A stretch of 64,000 nt of DNA from Halomonas sp. YLGW01 (GTDB lineage Bacteria > Pseudomonadota > Gammaproteobacteria > Pseudomonadales > Halomonadaceae): the NCBI RefSeq assembly GCF_014840935.1, contig NZ_CP062005.1, forward strand, positions 1,674,001 to 1,738,000, read 5' to 3'. This document shows, in pieces, positions 19,430-28,827 of the stretch (its first letter is position 1; each line of letters starts with the position of its first letter). The translations under genes and the position numbers were made by a program. The notes beneath the pieces were generated by a model. That model saw nothing but the letters and a program-made list of their open reading frames with translations, had not been told where the DNA came from and ran no database searches.

Positions 19430-20335
19430 TCAGTCCGTGACAATTTCCTGCGTCACCAGCACAGCGGAATTGCGGGGCACAATGGGTTTACCCTGAGCCA
19501 GCAGGTGGCATTTGGTAAAAGCGGCACCGAATAGCAGGATCAACGACGAGTAATAGACCCAGAGCAGGATCAATACCACCGACCCCGCCGCGCCATAGGT
19601 CGACGCCGTGGCCGTGTAGGTCAGGTATACAGCGATACCGTAGCGCCCGAGGGAAAACAGCACCGCCGTCACACAGGCTCCCACCACCACCTCTTTCCAG
19701 GCCAGCACCACATCGGGCAATACCTTGAAGATGGTGGCGAATAGCAATGCGATTATGGCCAGCGAAATCAATATTTCGAGCCCTCCGACCATGAAGCCGA
19801 TACCGGGCCATAGGCCATTGGCGGCATTCAGCACCGCACGAACCACAACACCAAGGATCAACGACACCAACAGCAGAAAACCGATCGACAGCACCACGGC
19901 AAGCGACAAGACGCGGCTCTTGATGAATTTGAGGATACTGTTACCGCTCGGGTGAGGTGTCACGCCCCAGATGGTGTTCAAGGAAAACTGCATCTGCGCG
20001 AACACCGTAGTGGCACCCGCCAACAGCGCCCCGAAGCCCAGCACGCTGGGTAGCAGGCCGGACTCCTGGATCCGCGACTGGGCCACTGCATGCTCGATGG
20101 CTTGAGCGGCCCCTAATCCCATGGTGTCCTGCAGCTGTGCCACGATCTGGCCCTGTGCGGCCTCCTCGCCCAGCACCAGACCAATCACCATGACCGCGAT
20201 GATCACGGTCGGTGCCAGCGAGAACAAGGTGTAGAACGCCAGTGAGCCGGCATAGCTGAACGCGTTGCGTTCAAGCCAAAGCTTTATGGCACGCCGGCTA
20301 ATGCTCCACCAGAAGCGAATCCCGTTTCGTAACAT
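19430..20335 (-). CDS. YihY/BrkB family inner-membrane protein
   Basis: A 301-residue polytopic protein with about six membrane helices. Family features are the N-terminal AFSYAGSLAFYTLFSLAPTVII, the amphipathic QLQDTMGLGAAQAIE loop, TIWGVTP and the C-terminal STYGAAGSVVLILLWVYYSSLILLFGAAFTK. These proteins were once called ribonuclease BN in error; transport or lipid-related roles have been proposed but not settled. It stands apart from its neighbours, divergent from nadM. Confidence 0.88.
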   Translation of the reverse strand: MLRNGIRFWWSISRRAIKLWLERNAFSYAGSLAFYTLFSLAPTVIIAVMVIGLVLGEEAAQGQIVAQLQDTMGLGAAQAIEHAVAQSRIQESGLLPSVLGFGALLAGATTVFAQMQFSLNTIWGVTPHPSGNSILKFIKSRVLSLAVVLSIGFLLLVSLILGVVVRAVLNAANGLWPGIGFMVGGLEILISLAIIALLFATIFKVLPDVVLAWKEVVVGACVTAVLFSLGRYGIAVYLTYTATASTYGAAGSVVLILLWVYYSSLILLFGAAFTKCHLLAQGKPIVPRNSAVLVTQEIVTD

Positions 20336-20489
20336 TTAGGGTCCCTGCAACAGTGTCTTCGAATACACTTAGCATACCCGAGTCAGCCACGTCCTGCGTT
20401 GTCGCCCACCAGCAGCCGATTGCAGCCAGCATGGCGAGCATCGATAATGCCCTCCCTAGCGCATCCCGGTCATCAGCCACGGAGCCCGC

Positions 20490-21584
20490 ATGGCGCAGCT
20501 ACAGCCACCCGAAAAATCTCACAAGGATTTCGATTGCCTGGTCTTCATCGGCCGTTTCCAGCCTCCGCATCTTGGGCATCGGGCAGTCATTCACGAGGCC
20601 TTGAAGCGTGCTCATCAGGTGATCGTGCTGGTCGGTTCGGCCTGGCAGGCGCGGTCGTTACGTAACCCCTGGCGTTTCGAAGAGCGCCGCGACATGCTGA
20701 GACGCTGCTTCGATGACACCGACAATGCTCGCCTGGAGATCGAACCCTTGCTCGATGCCCTCTATAACGATGATGTCTGGGTGCGGGATGTGCAGCGCAA
20801 GGTTCGCGATATCGCCTCACCCAGTCAGGGGCGCCTGCCCCGCATCGGACTGATCGGTGCGAGCCGCGGGCAATCAAGCTACTACCTGACCCTGTTCCCA
20901 CAATGGGAGTCCGTGAGTGTGCCCCTGGTCGAGGGCATTTCCGCCAGTGGCATCCGGGAGCGTTTGTTTCGCTCGCCGGCGGCCGCCAGTGACTATGTCT
21001 CCACCGGTGCGGCTCATGACCTTCCCCCGGCCGTACTCGACAAGCTTCAGCCTTTTACCAAGAGCCGTCATTATCAGCACCTGCTCGAGGAACAGCAGCT
21101 GCTGCAACAGTACCGACAGGCGTGGGCCGATGCGCCCTACCCGCCCATCTTCGTCACGGTCAACGCGGTAGTGGTCCAGTCGGGTCATGTGCTGATGGTC
21201 AAGCGCAGCGCGGCCCCAGGCAAGGGATTGCTGGCGCTCCCCGGGGGCTTCATCAATCCTCACGAGCGACTATTGGATGCCTGCCTGAGAGAGTTACGCG
21301 AACGCGTGCGTCTGAAGGTGCCGGCACCGGTCCTCAAGGGCTCGTTGCGTGGACAGCGCCTCTTCGATGAGCCTCACCGCAGTTGGCGCGGTCGTACCCT
21401 GGCAGAAGCCTTCTACTTCGCGTTGCGGCCAGAGCAACAGTTGCCCGAACTGAAGCCTGCCAAGGGAGGAGAACGCGCGCGTTGGGTGGCACTGGCGGAC
21501 CTCGAGCCCGAGGAGCTGTTCGAGGATCACTTCTTTATTATCCAGACATTCCTGGGGTTGCCGGCCAGCCTTGGCACACCCTGA
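20490..21584 (+). CDS. nadM: Bifunctional NMN adenylyltransferase / Nudix protein
   Basis: A 364-residue fusion. The N-terminal domain (about 14-190) is an NadM-type NMN adenylyltransferase that makes NAD from NMN and ATP, with GRFQPPHLGH at 21-30 and the ISASGIRERLF motif near 150-160. The C-terminal half (about 200-355) is a Nudix fold. Its box begins at Gly253 with Glu259 and Arg267-Glu268 in place, but the expected second glutamate and the glycine are Arg272 and Arg274, so hydrolase activity toward ADP-ribose may be changed or lost. It stands alone between BrkB and LysR genes. Confidence 0.9.
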   Translation: MAQLQPPEKSHKDFDCLVFIGRFQPPHLGHRAVIHEALKRAHQVIVLVGSAWQARSLRNPWRFEERRDMLRRCFDDTDNARLEIEPLLDALYNDDVWVRDVQRKVRDIASPSQGRLPRIGLIGASRGQSSYYLTLFPQWESVSVPLVEGISASGIRERLFRSPAAASDYVSTGAAHDLPPAVLDKLQPFTKSRHYQHLLEEQQLLQQYRQAWADAPYPPIFVTVNAVVVQSGHVLMVKRSAAPGKGLLALPGGFINPHERLLDACLRELRERVRLKVPAPVLKGSLRGQRLFDEPHRSWRGRTLAEAFYFALRPEQQLPELKPAKGGERARWVALADLEPEELFEDHFFIIQTFLGLPASLGTP

Positions 21585-21606
21585 TGTGCCCGTGTGCCTG
21601 GCTCTC

Positions 21607-21627
21607 GGGGCCAGGGGCCAGGGGCCA
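21607..21627. repeat. Three tandem GGGGCCA units between convergent genes
   Basis: The 7-bp unit GGGGCCA is repeated three times without interruption in the 47-bp gap between nadM and the LysR gene. Upstream CTGGCTCTCGGGGCCAG could form a weak hairpin with it. Function unknown. Confidence 0.6.
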
Positions 21628-21631
21628 GGGA

Positions 21632-22549
21632 TCAGGCTTCCAGGAAGTCCCGCGGCAGCTTGATCATCTGGCGCCACAGCTTCTCGACGCCCGGCTTGTG
21701 CACCAGGGAGCAGCGATACAGCCGAATCTCCAGCGGAACATCCCACTCATCCGGTGCGGCGCGTACCAGGCGCCCACTGGAGAGCTCTTCGCGAATGCAG
21801 AAGTCGGGAATCCAGGCCATGCCGACCCCCTGCATCACCATGCCCTTGAGGCCTTCCGCCATCGCCGTCTCATAGACGGTACGTAACCTCAGGCGCACGG
21901 GGTCATTCTTGAGCAGCATGCGTACGCTGCGGCCAAGAAACGCCCCCTGGGTGTAGGACAGGAAGGGAATCTGCCCTTCACCGGCTAACGGGTAGCGTGG
22001 CGCGCCGTCAGCATCGGGCAGGCAAACGGGAATCATCTTGACCTGACCGACCGAGAAGGAGGGGAAGACCTCGGCGTCAAGCTGCATGGTGGCATAGGGG
22101 TCGTAGTAACCCAGCATCAGGTCACAATTGCCCTCGCGAAGCACGTGAATGGCCTCACCGACATTCATCGCGACCAGTCGGGTCGGAAGCTCGCCCAGCC
22201 CCTGCTGCAGTCGCGAGATCCATTGCGGGTAGAAGGCCAGGGCCAGCGAATGGGCCGCGACGATATCCAGCGCCTCGGTATCCATGGCCACGCCGCGCAG
22301 GTGCCCCAGGCATTCGTTCAACTGCTCGACAAGATTGCGCGCAGTGACCAGGAACAGCTGCCCCTCAGGCGTCAGCCCCACGGGGGTGGTGGAGCGATCC
22401 ACCAGGGTCACACCCACCGCCTGCTCAAGCGAGCGGATGCGGCGGCTGAAGGCCGGCTGCGTGACGTGGCGCTGTCGAGCAGAAGCCGAAAAACTGCGGG
22501 TATTGGACAGGGCGACGAAGTCTTCCAGCCACTTGGTCTCGAGGTTCAC
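21632..22549 (-). CDS. LysR-type transcriptional regulator
   Basis: A 305-residue regulator. The N-terminal winged helix (about 1-62) has FVALSNTRSFSASARQRHVTQPAFSRRIRSLE. The effector-binding domain (about 90-300) is complete with ALAFYPQW and LPTRLVAMNVGEAI. Target genes are not obvious: both neighbours are convergent or co-directional housekeeping genes rather than a divergent partner. It follows cls by 148 bp, where an 18-bp GC palindrome with a two-base centre lies at 22583-22600. Confidence 0.88.
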   Translation of the reverse strand: MNLETKWLEDFVALSNTRSFSASARQRHVTQPAFSRRIRSLEQAVGVTLVDRSTTPVGLTPEGQLFLVTARNLVEQLNECLGHLRGVAMDTEALDIVAAHSLALAFYPQWISRLQQGLGELPTRLVAMNVGEAIHVLREGNCDLMLGYYDPYATMQLDAEVFPSFSVGQVKMIPVCLPDADGAPRYPLAGEGQIPFLSYTQGAFLGRSVRMLLKNDPVRLRLRTVYETAMAEGLKGMVMQGVGMAWIPDFCIREELSSGRLVRAAPDEWDVPLEIRLYRCSLVHKPGVEKLWRQMIKLPRDFLEA

Positions 22550-22697
22550 CGCGACTCCGTTGGAATGTCATGTTTGTGCAATGGCCCGGCTGGCCGGGCC
22601 CGCGAAGCCTGCTACTCTAGCCGCTCCCCCGCCGACTTCCAATCGCGATGTCGGCCTTACGAAAATGGCCACGCCTTTCGGCGAGTCAGTGAAGCGA

Positions 22698-24116
22698 TCA
22701 CTGGATGGGAGACAACAGGTAGGCCGCCCGGGAGACCAGCTTGCGCCACAGGGCACGCTGCTGGAGTTCTTCGTACTCCACCTCACGACAGCCTCTGAAG
22801 TCTTCCTCCAGCATGGCCTCCACCTCACCGGCGAAACGGGCATCCGGCACGAAGGCGGTAATCTCGAAATTGAGGCGAAACGAGCGATTGTCGAGATTGA
22901 CGGTGCCCACACTGGCGGCGCGATCGTCGATCAGCATGACCTTCTGGTGCATGAACCCCGGCTGATAGCGATACACCTTGATGCCGGCCCTCAGCATATC
23001 GGGCAGGAAGGCGAATGCCGACAGGAACACCAGCAGGTGGTCCGGACGTTCGGGCATCATGATCCGTACGTCCACCCCCCGCATGGCGGCCAGCCGCAGC
23101 GCATCCAGGACACTGTGATCCGGCACGAAATAGGGGCTGGTCACCCACAGGCGGTGCTCGGCACTGTGGATGGCATGCTGGACCAGCAGGCTAGCCGTTT
23201 CCTGCTGATCCGCCGGCCCGGAAGGCACCACCACCACATTCTGTCCTTCTACACAGGCTCCCTGCGGCTCCCAGCAGAGGTTCAGCACCTGGCCGGTGGC
23301 CCAATGCCAATCCTCCCAGAAGGCCTCCTGCAAGCCCAACACACTAGGGCCGGTCAGCTTGAGGTGCGTATCGCGCCAGTGCCCATGCTTGGGATGCTGG
23401 CCGAGATATTCGACTCCCACGTTGAAGCCCCCCAGCCACCCTTCTCGACCATCCACCACCAGGATCTTGCGATGGTTGCGGAAGTTAAGCTGGAAGCGAT
23501 GCCTAAGCCCCCTAGACGAGTGGAAAGCCGTGACCTCGACGCCGGCCTCGCAGAGGTCACTGATATAGCCTTCCTTGAGCTTGCGGCTGCCGATCTCGTC
23601 ATACAGGAAGTAGACCCGCACCCCCCTTTCGGCGGCCTTCAGCAGGTGCTGCTTGAGCCGCACGCCCAGGGGGTCATGGCGCACGATGAAGAACTGGATC
23701 AGCACATAGTCCTCGGCGGCATCGATGCCGGCGAAGAGGCTCTCGAAGGTGGCCTCCCCGTCGATCAGCAATTCTGCCGTGTTCCCTCCCGTCATGGGCA
23801 TCATGGCCAGCTGTTCGACGGCGCGCAGATCCCCATGGCTGTTACCGGCCAGATAGGGATCGACCAGGGAGCGGTAGCGTGCGAGGACACGACGCAAGAC
23901 GGTGTCTCGTTCCCCACGGGCCGATACATAGCCGTAGAACCGTGGACGACCGAAGATCCAGTAGGCAGGCAACGCCAGATAGGGAAAGGTGGTCAGGGAA
24001 ATGATCCAGGCGATAGCCCCCTGAGAGGTCCGACTGGACATGAGGGCCAACACGGCCGACAGCAGGCCCGAGACATGGATAAGGAAGATGGCTGTCGCCA
24101 GCAACCAGGAGGTCAT
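22698..24116 (-). CDS. cls: Cardiolipin synthase (phospholipase D family)
   Basis: Two N-terminal membrane helices (about 3-55) anchor a two-lobed phospholipase D enzyme of 472 residues that condenses phosphatidylglycerol to cardiolipin. Both catalytic HKD motifs are present: NHRKILVVDG in the first half and MHQKVMLIDD with GTVNLDNRSF near the C-terminus. AAAGGA precedes the ATG at 24116. The ClsA-like topology argues for ClsA. Cardiolipin commonly rises with salinity in halophiles, which suits the inferred host. It follows a strong terminator after the fumarase gene, so it should have its own promoter. Confidence 0.93.
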   Translation of the reverse strand: MTSWLLATAIFLIHVSGLLSAVLALMSSRTSQGAIAWIISLTTFPYLALPAYWIFGRPRFYGYVSARGERDTVLRRVLARYRSLVDPYLAGNSHGDLRAVEQLAMMPMTGGNTAELLIDGEATFESLFAGIDAAEDYVLIQFFIVRHDPLGVRLKQHLLKAAERGVRVYFLYDEIGSRKLKEGYISDLCEAGVEVTAFHSSRGLRHRFQLNFRNHRKILVVDGREGWLGGFNVGVEYLGQHPKHGHWRDTHLKLTGPSVLGLQEAFWEDWHWATGQVLNLCWEPQGACVEGQNVVVVPSGPADQQETASLLVQHAIHSAEHRLWVTSPYFVPDHSVLDALRLAAMRGVDVRIMMPERPDHLLVFLSAFAFLPDMLRAGIKVYRYQPGFMHQKVMLIDDRAASVGTVNLDNRSFRLNFEITAFVPDARFAGEVEAMLEEDFRGCREVEYEELQQRALWRKLVSRAAYLLSPIQ

Positions 24117-24147
24117 GGTCGCATCCTTTCGCCTAGAAGCATCAAGA

Positions 24148-24180
24148 ACCGGTCCCCTCGACGAGGTCGAGGGGACCGGT
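24148..24180 (-). terminator. Terminator after class I fumarase gene
   Basis: A perfect 14-bp stem (24148-24161 with 24167-24180) encloses a five-base loop. On the minus strand it is followed by TTCTTG. It lies 27 bases past the fumarase stop. Confidence 0.8.
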
Positions 24181-24207
24181 CAGCGGCTATGCCGGTATGG
24201 TCGGAAG

Positions 24208-25713
24208 TCACGCCCGTTTGGCGATAATCTCCTTCCACTTGGCAGGACCGGTCTGGTGAACCGACTCCCCCTGGCTGTCCACCGCCACCGTTACCGGCAT
24301 GTCCTCGACCTCGAACTCATAGATGGCCTCCATGCCCAGGTCCTCGAAGCCGACCACGCGAGACTTCTTGATTGCCTGGGCCACCAGGTATGCGGCCCCC
24401 CCTACTGCCATCAGGTAGGTAGCCTGGTTGTCGCGGATCGCCTCGATGGCCACAGGGCCACGTTCGGCCTTGCCGACCATGCCCAGCAGACCGGTTTCCT
24501 CGAGCATGGTGCGGGTGAACTTGTCCATTCGGGTGGCGGTGGTCGGCCCGGCCGGCCCGACGACCTCATCCCGGACCGGATCGACCGGACCCACGTAGTA
24601 GATGAAGCGCCCCTTCATGTCGACCGGCAGCGGTTCGCCCTTGGCCAGCATCTCGGTCATGCGCTTATGGGCGGCATCGCGACCGGTCAGCAGCTTGCCG
24701 TTGAGCAGGAGGGTATCGCCCGGCTGCCAGCTCTGCACTTCCTCCGGTGTCACGGTGTCGAGATTGACACGCTTGACGTTCTCGCCCACCTCACGGGTGA
24801 TTTCCGGCCAGTCCTCCAGCTTCGGCGCCGGCAGCTCGGCGGCTCCGCTGCCGTCGAGGCTGAAGTGTACGTGACGAGTGGCCGCGCAGTTGGGGATGAT
24901 CGCCACCGGCTTGTTGGCGGCGTGAGTCGGGTAATCCTTGACCTTGATGTCGAGCACCGTGGTCAGGCCACCGAGCCCCTGGGCACCGATTCCGCTCTGG
25001 TTGACTTTGTCGTAGAGCTCCAGACGCAGCTCCTCGGCGCGATTGCTCGCCCCTCGTGCCTGGAGGTCCTGGATGTCGATGGGATCGAGCAGGGCTTCCT
25101 TGGCGATTTCCATGGCCTTTTCGGCGGTACCGCCGATACCGATGCCGAGCATGCCCGGCGGGCACCAGCCGGCGCCCATCTTGGGCAGCTGCTCGAGCAC
25201 CCAGTCCACCACGGAATCGGACGGGTTCAGCATGGCGAACTTGGACTTGGCCTCGCTGCCCCCACCCTTCGCGGCTACATGAACCTCGACCGTATCGCCA
25301 GGCACCAGTTTGTGGTGGATGATCGCCGGGGTGTTGTCCTTGGTGTTTTGACGCTTGCCGTCCGGGTCGGCTAGCACCGAGGCCCGCAGGACGTTGTCCG
25401 GCAGCTTGTACGCGCGGCGGACGCCTTCATTGATCATGTCATCGAGGCTCATCTCGGCATCCCACTGCACGTTCATGCCGACGTGCACGAACACAGTGAC
25501 GATGCCGGTGTCCTGACAGATCGGACGATGGCCCAGCGCGCACATACGCGAATTGATCAGGATCTGGGCGATGGCGTCCTTGGCGGCGGGGTTTTCCTCC
25601 CGCTCGTAGGCGCCATGCATAGCGTCGATGAAATCCTTGGGATGATAGTAGGAGATGTACTGCAGCGCGTCGGCTACGCTCTGGATCAGATCATCCTGGC
25701 GGATCACGGTCAT
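24208..25713 (-). CDS. fumA: Class I (iron-sulfur) fumarate hydratase
   Basis: This enzyme hydrates fumarate to malate in the citric acid cycle using an oxygen-labile [4Fe-4S] cluster. The 501-residue protein keeps the N-terminal alpha domain (SRMCALGHRPICQDTG, Cys58 and Cys66) and cysteines in AGWCPPGMLGIGIGG and IPNCAATRHVHF. The C-terminal beta domain contains LTGRDAAHKRM, YYVGPVDP and GPTTATRMD. I start at the ATG at 25713; the open frame begins twelve codons upstream, without a ribosome site. It is monocistronic. Confidence 0.95.
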   Translation of the reverse strand: MTVIRQDDLIQSVADALQYISYYHPKDFIDAMHGAYEREENPAAKDAIAQILINSRMCALGHRPICQDTGIVTVFVHVGMNVQWDAEMSLDDMINEGVRRAYKLPDNVLRASVLADPDGKRQNTKDNTPAIIHHKLVPGDTVEVHVAAKGGGSEAKSKFAMLNPSDSVVDWVLEQLPKMGAGWCPPGMLGIGIGGTAEKAMEIAKEALLDPIDIQDLQARGASNRAEELRLELYDKVNQSGIGAQGLGGLTTVLDIKVKDYPTHAANKPVAIIPNCAATRHVHFSLDGSGAAELPAPKLEDWPEITREVGENVKRVNLDTVTPEEVQSWQPGDTLLLNGKLLTGRDAAHKRMTEMLAKGEPLPVDMKGRFIYYVGPVDPVRDEVVGPAGPTTATRMDKFTRTMLEETGLLGMVGKAERGPVAIEAIRDNQATYLMAVGGAAYLVAQAIKKSRVVGFEDLGMEAIYEFEVEDMPVTVAVDSQGESVHQTGPAKWKEIIAKRA

Positions 25714-25852
25714 ATGAAAGCAACTCCCTGGCGTTGTCGTCAGGCTCACCGTGGTCAGGTCACGGCGAACGAAGTGCGCGCATTATACCGTATCGCCAGC
25801 CGGTGCTGAATTATCGCTCTCTTCGTTTGGCAATTTGATCATGAAGCAACGA

Positions 25853-25866
25853 AAGATAACGGTATA
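25853..25866. promoter_or_regulatory. Copy 1 of shared intergenic word AAGATAACGGTATA
   Basis: This 14-mer recurs exactly at 62986-62999 and its core TAACGGTATA at 28049-28058. Here it sits in the 261-bp gap between uvrB and the fumarase gene, with an inverted, one-base-shorter relative (TTATACCGTATC) at 25783-25794. Apart from these the gap is AT-richer than its surroundings and holds no gene. Confidence 0.4.
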
Positions 25867-25974
25867 AGATAGAGTGTCATCACATGGCGCTCTATTAGAC
25901 CCCCAGTAACAACAGGTCAGACGGCATCTCGGCCGCAGTCGGCCTCGCGACAACGCCCAAGAGCTTCAGCTTCA

Positions 25975-28005
25975 TTACCCTAGCGCCAATTGCCGTTCCT
26001 TGAGGGTATGCAGTCGGTCCCGGAGGCGAGCCGCTTCTTCGAACTCGAGGTTCTGGGCCGCTTCGTGCATGGCATCCTCCAGTTTCGAGACTTCCCGGCG
26101 CACCTCATCGGGGCCAAGGGTTGCCAACTGCTCGACGCTGTACTCGCCCCCCGGCTCGGCAACCTTGCGCTCCCCTCGCTTGCGGCTGCGCTTGCTGCCC
26201 GGTGCTTGGGCGCCCTCCATGATGTCCTCGACCGACTTGGTGATGGTCACCGGCGAGATACCATGCGCCTCGTTGAAGGCCAGCTGCTTCTCGCGGCGCC
26301 GCTCGGTCTCCTCCATGGCCTTGCGCATCGAATCGGTCACCCGGTCGCCATAGAGGATCGCCTTGCCGTGAGCATTACGCGCGGCCCTGCCGATGGTCTG
26401 GATCAGGGAGCGTTCATTACGCAGGAACCCTTCCTTGTCGGCGTCGAGGATCGACACCAGGGAGACCTCGGGAATATCCAGGCCCTCACGCAGCAGGTTG
26501 ATCCCCACCAGCACATCGAACTTGCCTAGCCGCAGGTCGCGGATGATCTCGACGCGCTCCACGGTATCGATATCCGAATGCAGGTAGCGGACCCGAACAT
26601 CGTGCTCGTCGAGGTATTCCGTCAGATCCTCGGCCATCCGCTTGGTCAGGGTGGTCACCAGCACACGCTCGCCCACAGCGGTGCGCAGCTTGATTTCGGA
26701 AAGCAGGTCATCGACCTGGGTCGACGCCGGACGCACCTCGATCTCCGGGTCCACCAGACCGGTGGGACGTACCACCTGCTCGACCACCTGGCCGGCATGC
26801 TCGGCCTCATAGGGCCCTGGGGTCGCCGAGACGAATATTGCCTGGGGGGCAATACGCTCCCACTCCTCGAACTTCATGGGACGGTTGTCCAGTGCGGACG
26901 GCAGGCGGAAGCCGTACTCGACCAGGGTCTCCTTGCGCGAACGGTCCCCTTTGTACATGCCTCCGACCTGGGGCACGCTGACATGGGACTCATCGATCAC
27001 CAGCAGCGCATCGGCCGGGAGATAATCGAAGAAGGTGGGCGGCGGCTCGCCCGGGGCGCGTCCCGAGAGATAGCGGGAGTAGTTCTCGATCCCGTTGCAG
27101 TAGCCAAGCTCGTGCATCATCTCGATGTCATAAAGCGTCCGCTGCTCGAGACGCTGCGCCTCGACCAGCTTATCGTGCTTGCGCAGAAAATCGAGACGTT
27201 CGGTCATCTCGCCCTTGATCCGGTCGGCGGCCTCGAGAATGGTGTCGCGTGGCGTGACATAGTGACTCTTCGGATAGATCGTCATGCGCGGCACCTTGCC
27301 GCGAATCTCGCCGGTCAGCGGATCGAACAGGCTGATGCCATCGATCTCGTCATCGAACAGCTCGACCCGCACCGCTTCGTCCTCGGCATCGGCGGGAAAG
27401 ATGTCGATGACATCGCCGCGCACCCGATAGGTACCACGGCGGAAGTCCATATCATTCCGCGTGTACTGCAGCTCCGCCAGGCGGCGCAGGAACTTGCGCT
27501 GATCGATCAATTCGCCACGGGTGAAGTGCAGGCGCATCTTCAGGTACTGATCCGGATCGCCGAGGCCGTAGATGGCGGAGACCGACACCACGATCAGGGC
27601 ATCACGCCGCTCGAGCAGCGCCTTGGTGGCCGACAGGCGCATCTGCTCGATGTGATCGTTTACCGAGGCATCCTTCTCGATGAAGGTGTCGGAGGACGGC
27701 ACGTAGGCCTCGGGCTGATAGTAGTCGTAGTAGGAGACGAAATACTCGACGGCATTGTCGGGAAAGAAGGCCTTGAACTCCCCGTAGAGCTGCGCGGCCA
27801 GGGTCTTGTTGGGCGCCATGACGATGGTCGGTCGCTGCACTCGCTCGACCACGTTGGCCACGGTGAAGGTCTTGCCCGAGCCGGTCACCCCCAACAGGGT
27901 CTGATGGGCCAAGCCAGCGTCCAGGCCCTTGATCAAGCCATCGATGGCCGCCGGCTGATCCCCCGCGGGCTTGAATTTGGACTGAAGACGGAAGGCTTTG
28001 CTCAT
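25975..28005 (-). CDS. uvrB: Excinuclease ABC subunit B
   Basis: UvrB is the damage-verifying ATPase of nucleotide excision repair. The 676-residue protein has Walker A GVTGSGKT at 39-46, the beta-hairpin [12 protein letters not shown] near 95-105, DESHVSVPQ, helicase motif [18 protein letters not shown] and QTIGRAARN. The C-terminal UVR motif ([24 protein letters not shown]) binds UvrC/UvrA. It is full length. I did not find a convincing LexA box (CTG-N10-CAG) in the short gap upstream. The OsmC-family gene lies 57 bp upstream on the same strand. Confidence 0.98.
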   Translation of the reverse strand: MSKAFRLQSKFKPAGDQPAAIDGLIKGLDAGLAHQTLLGVTGSGKTFTVANVVERVQRPTIVMAPNKTLAAQLYGEFKAFFPDNAVEYFVSYYDYYQPEAYVPSSDTFIEKDASVNDHIEQMRLSATKALLERRDALIVVSVSAIYGLGDPDQYLKMRLHFTRGELIDQRKFLRRLAELQYTRNDMDFRRGTYRVRGDVIDIFPADAEDEAVRVELFDDEIDGISLFDPLTGEIRGKVPRMTIYPKSHYVTPRDTILEAADRIKGEMTERLDFLRKHDKLVEAQRLEQRTLYDIEMMHELGYCNGIENYSRYLSGRAPGEPPPTFFDYLPADALLVIDESHVSVPQVGGMYKGDRSRKETLVEYGFRLPSALDNRPMKFEEWERIAPQAIFVSATPGPYEAEHAGQVVEQVVRPTGLVDPEIEVRPASTQVDDLLSEIKLRTAVGERVLVTTLTKRMAEDLTEYLDEHDVRVRYLHSDIDTVERVEIIRDLRLGKFDVLVGINLLREGLDIPEVSLVSILDADKEGFLRNERSLIQTIGRAARNAHGKAILYGDRVTDSMRKAMEETERRREKQLAFNEAHGISPVTITKSVEDIMEGAQAPGSKRSRKRGERKVAEPGGEYSVEQLATLGPDEVRREVSKLEDAMHEAAQNLEFEEAARLRDRLHTLKERQLALG

Positions 28006-28048
28006 GTCATTTCCCGGCGATGGATGTATGCTGACTTGCCCGAAGAGT

Positions 28049-28058
28049 TAACGGTATA
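28049..28058. promoter_or_regulatory. Copy 2 of TAACGGTATA word, upstream of uvrB
   Basis: The decamer is extended to GTTAACGGTATAAAC and lies 44 bases upstream of the uvrB start. Read on the minus strand, TTTATACCGTTAAC could include a -10-like element. Confidence 0.35.
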
Positions 28059-28062
28059 AACA

Positions 28063-28479
28063 TCATTCCTCGTCGTCTGACGCCTGCCGAGTCGTGATTT
28101 CTACCGTCGAGGACGTCATCAGGCGATGGATCGGACACCGATCGGAGATTTCCGTGAGCCTGGCCAGCTGAGTGGCATCCTCGATGCCCTCGAAGCGCAG
28201 GCTGACGTCCAGGCGATAGACACCATGGCGTTCATCCCGTTCATCACGCACCACCCACACCGTGACGCCCTCGAGCGGCCAGCCCTTGCGATAGGCATAC
28301 ATCTGTGCCGTGATCGCCTTACAAGCAGCCAGGGAAAGATCGAAATAGTCATGGGGATCCGGTGCGCTCTCGTCGCCGCCGGCCACGCGGGGGGCATCGA
28401 CATAGAGATCCTCGAACCCTTCCAGCTCGACTTTTTGCCGCAGTCGCCCGTCACGTTGACTGATCACGGTGATCGTCAT
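28063..28479 (-). CDS. OsmC/Ohr-family peroxidase-like protein
   Basis: A 138-residue OsmC-fold protein. The two redox cysteines are present: Cys53 in LSLAACKAITAQMYA and Cys115 in ISDRCPIHRLM, the pair that reduces organic hydroperoxides in Ohr and OsmC. The sequence is closer to the general OsmC/YhfA branch than to Ohr. It starts one base after the stop of the small HMA-like gene, so the two are co-transcribed, and lies 57 bp upstream of uvrB. Confidence 0.85.
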   Translation of the reverse strand: MTITVISQRDGRLRQKVELEGFEDLYVDAPRVAGGDESAPDPHDYFDLSLAACKAITAQMYAYRKGWPLEGVTVWVVRDERDERHGVYRLDVSLRFEGIEDATQLARLTEISDRCPIHRLMTSSTVEITTRQASDDEE

Positions 28480-28480
28480 A

Positions 28481-28672
28481 TCAATGCACCTTGACGTTGA
28501 GTTTCTGGACGGCTTTTATCAGGGCGTCGCGACGCACACGACCTTCGACCTCGGCGCCATGGCGCCCCACTTCGACGCTCTCGACGCCATCTAGCATCAT
28601 CAAAGTAGTGGTGATGCGATTGACCAGTTCGGTGCTTTCGACCCCTTTGAAGGTCAGCGAGATGGTCGCCAT
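28481..28672 (-). CDS. Small HMA-like domain protein without CxxC
   Basis: A 63-residue protein whose pattern MATISLTFKGVESTELVNRITTTLMMLDGVESVEVGRHGAEVEGRV fits a heavy-metal-associated ferredoxin-like fold. The metal-binding CxxC loop is absent: the loop after the first strand reads FKGVES. It may therefore be a structural or protein-binding relative instead of a copper chaperone. I start at the ATG at 28672, preceded by AGGGGAA. Its stop is one base before the OsmC-family gene. Confidence 0.65.
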   Translation of the reverse strand: MATISLTFKGVESTELVNRITTTLMMLDGVESVEVGRHGAEVEGRVRRDALIKAVQKLNVKVH

Positions 28673-28827
28673 GGATATTCCCCTGAACAGTGCGTGATTT
28701 AGCGAGGAGTTTAGCACGGCCGCTTGCCCCCCCGGCCAGCCTTGAAACCGTGACAACTGCCCCCATTCCCCACACACAGATCATGGCGACGCATCCTCCG
28801 GATGCCGCGTCCAACAGGGAGATTCGA

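Noticed and set aside
20298-20480. 60-residue minus-strand frame with a short hydrophobic stretch before the BrkB gene
   Set aside because: It overlaps the BrkB start by 38 bases in another frame, has no good ribosome site, and its start is next to the nadM start.
22284-24227. 647-codon plus-strand frame across cls
   Set aside because: Antisense to cardiolipin synthase with intact HKD motifs; His/Gly/Arg-rich nonsense composition.
26578-28059. 493-codon plus-strand frame across uvrB
   Set aside because: Antisense to uvrB; no ribosome site or family motif.
28006-28062. LexA (SOS) box before uvrB
   Set aside because: No CTG-N10-CAG match in the gap.
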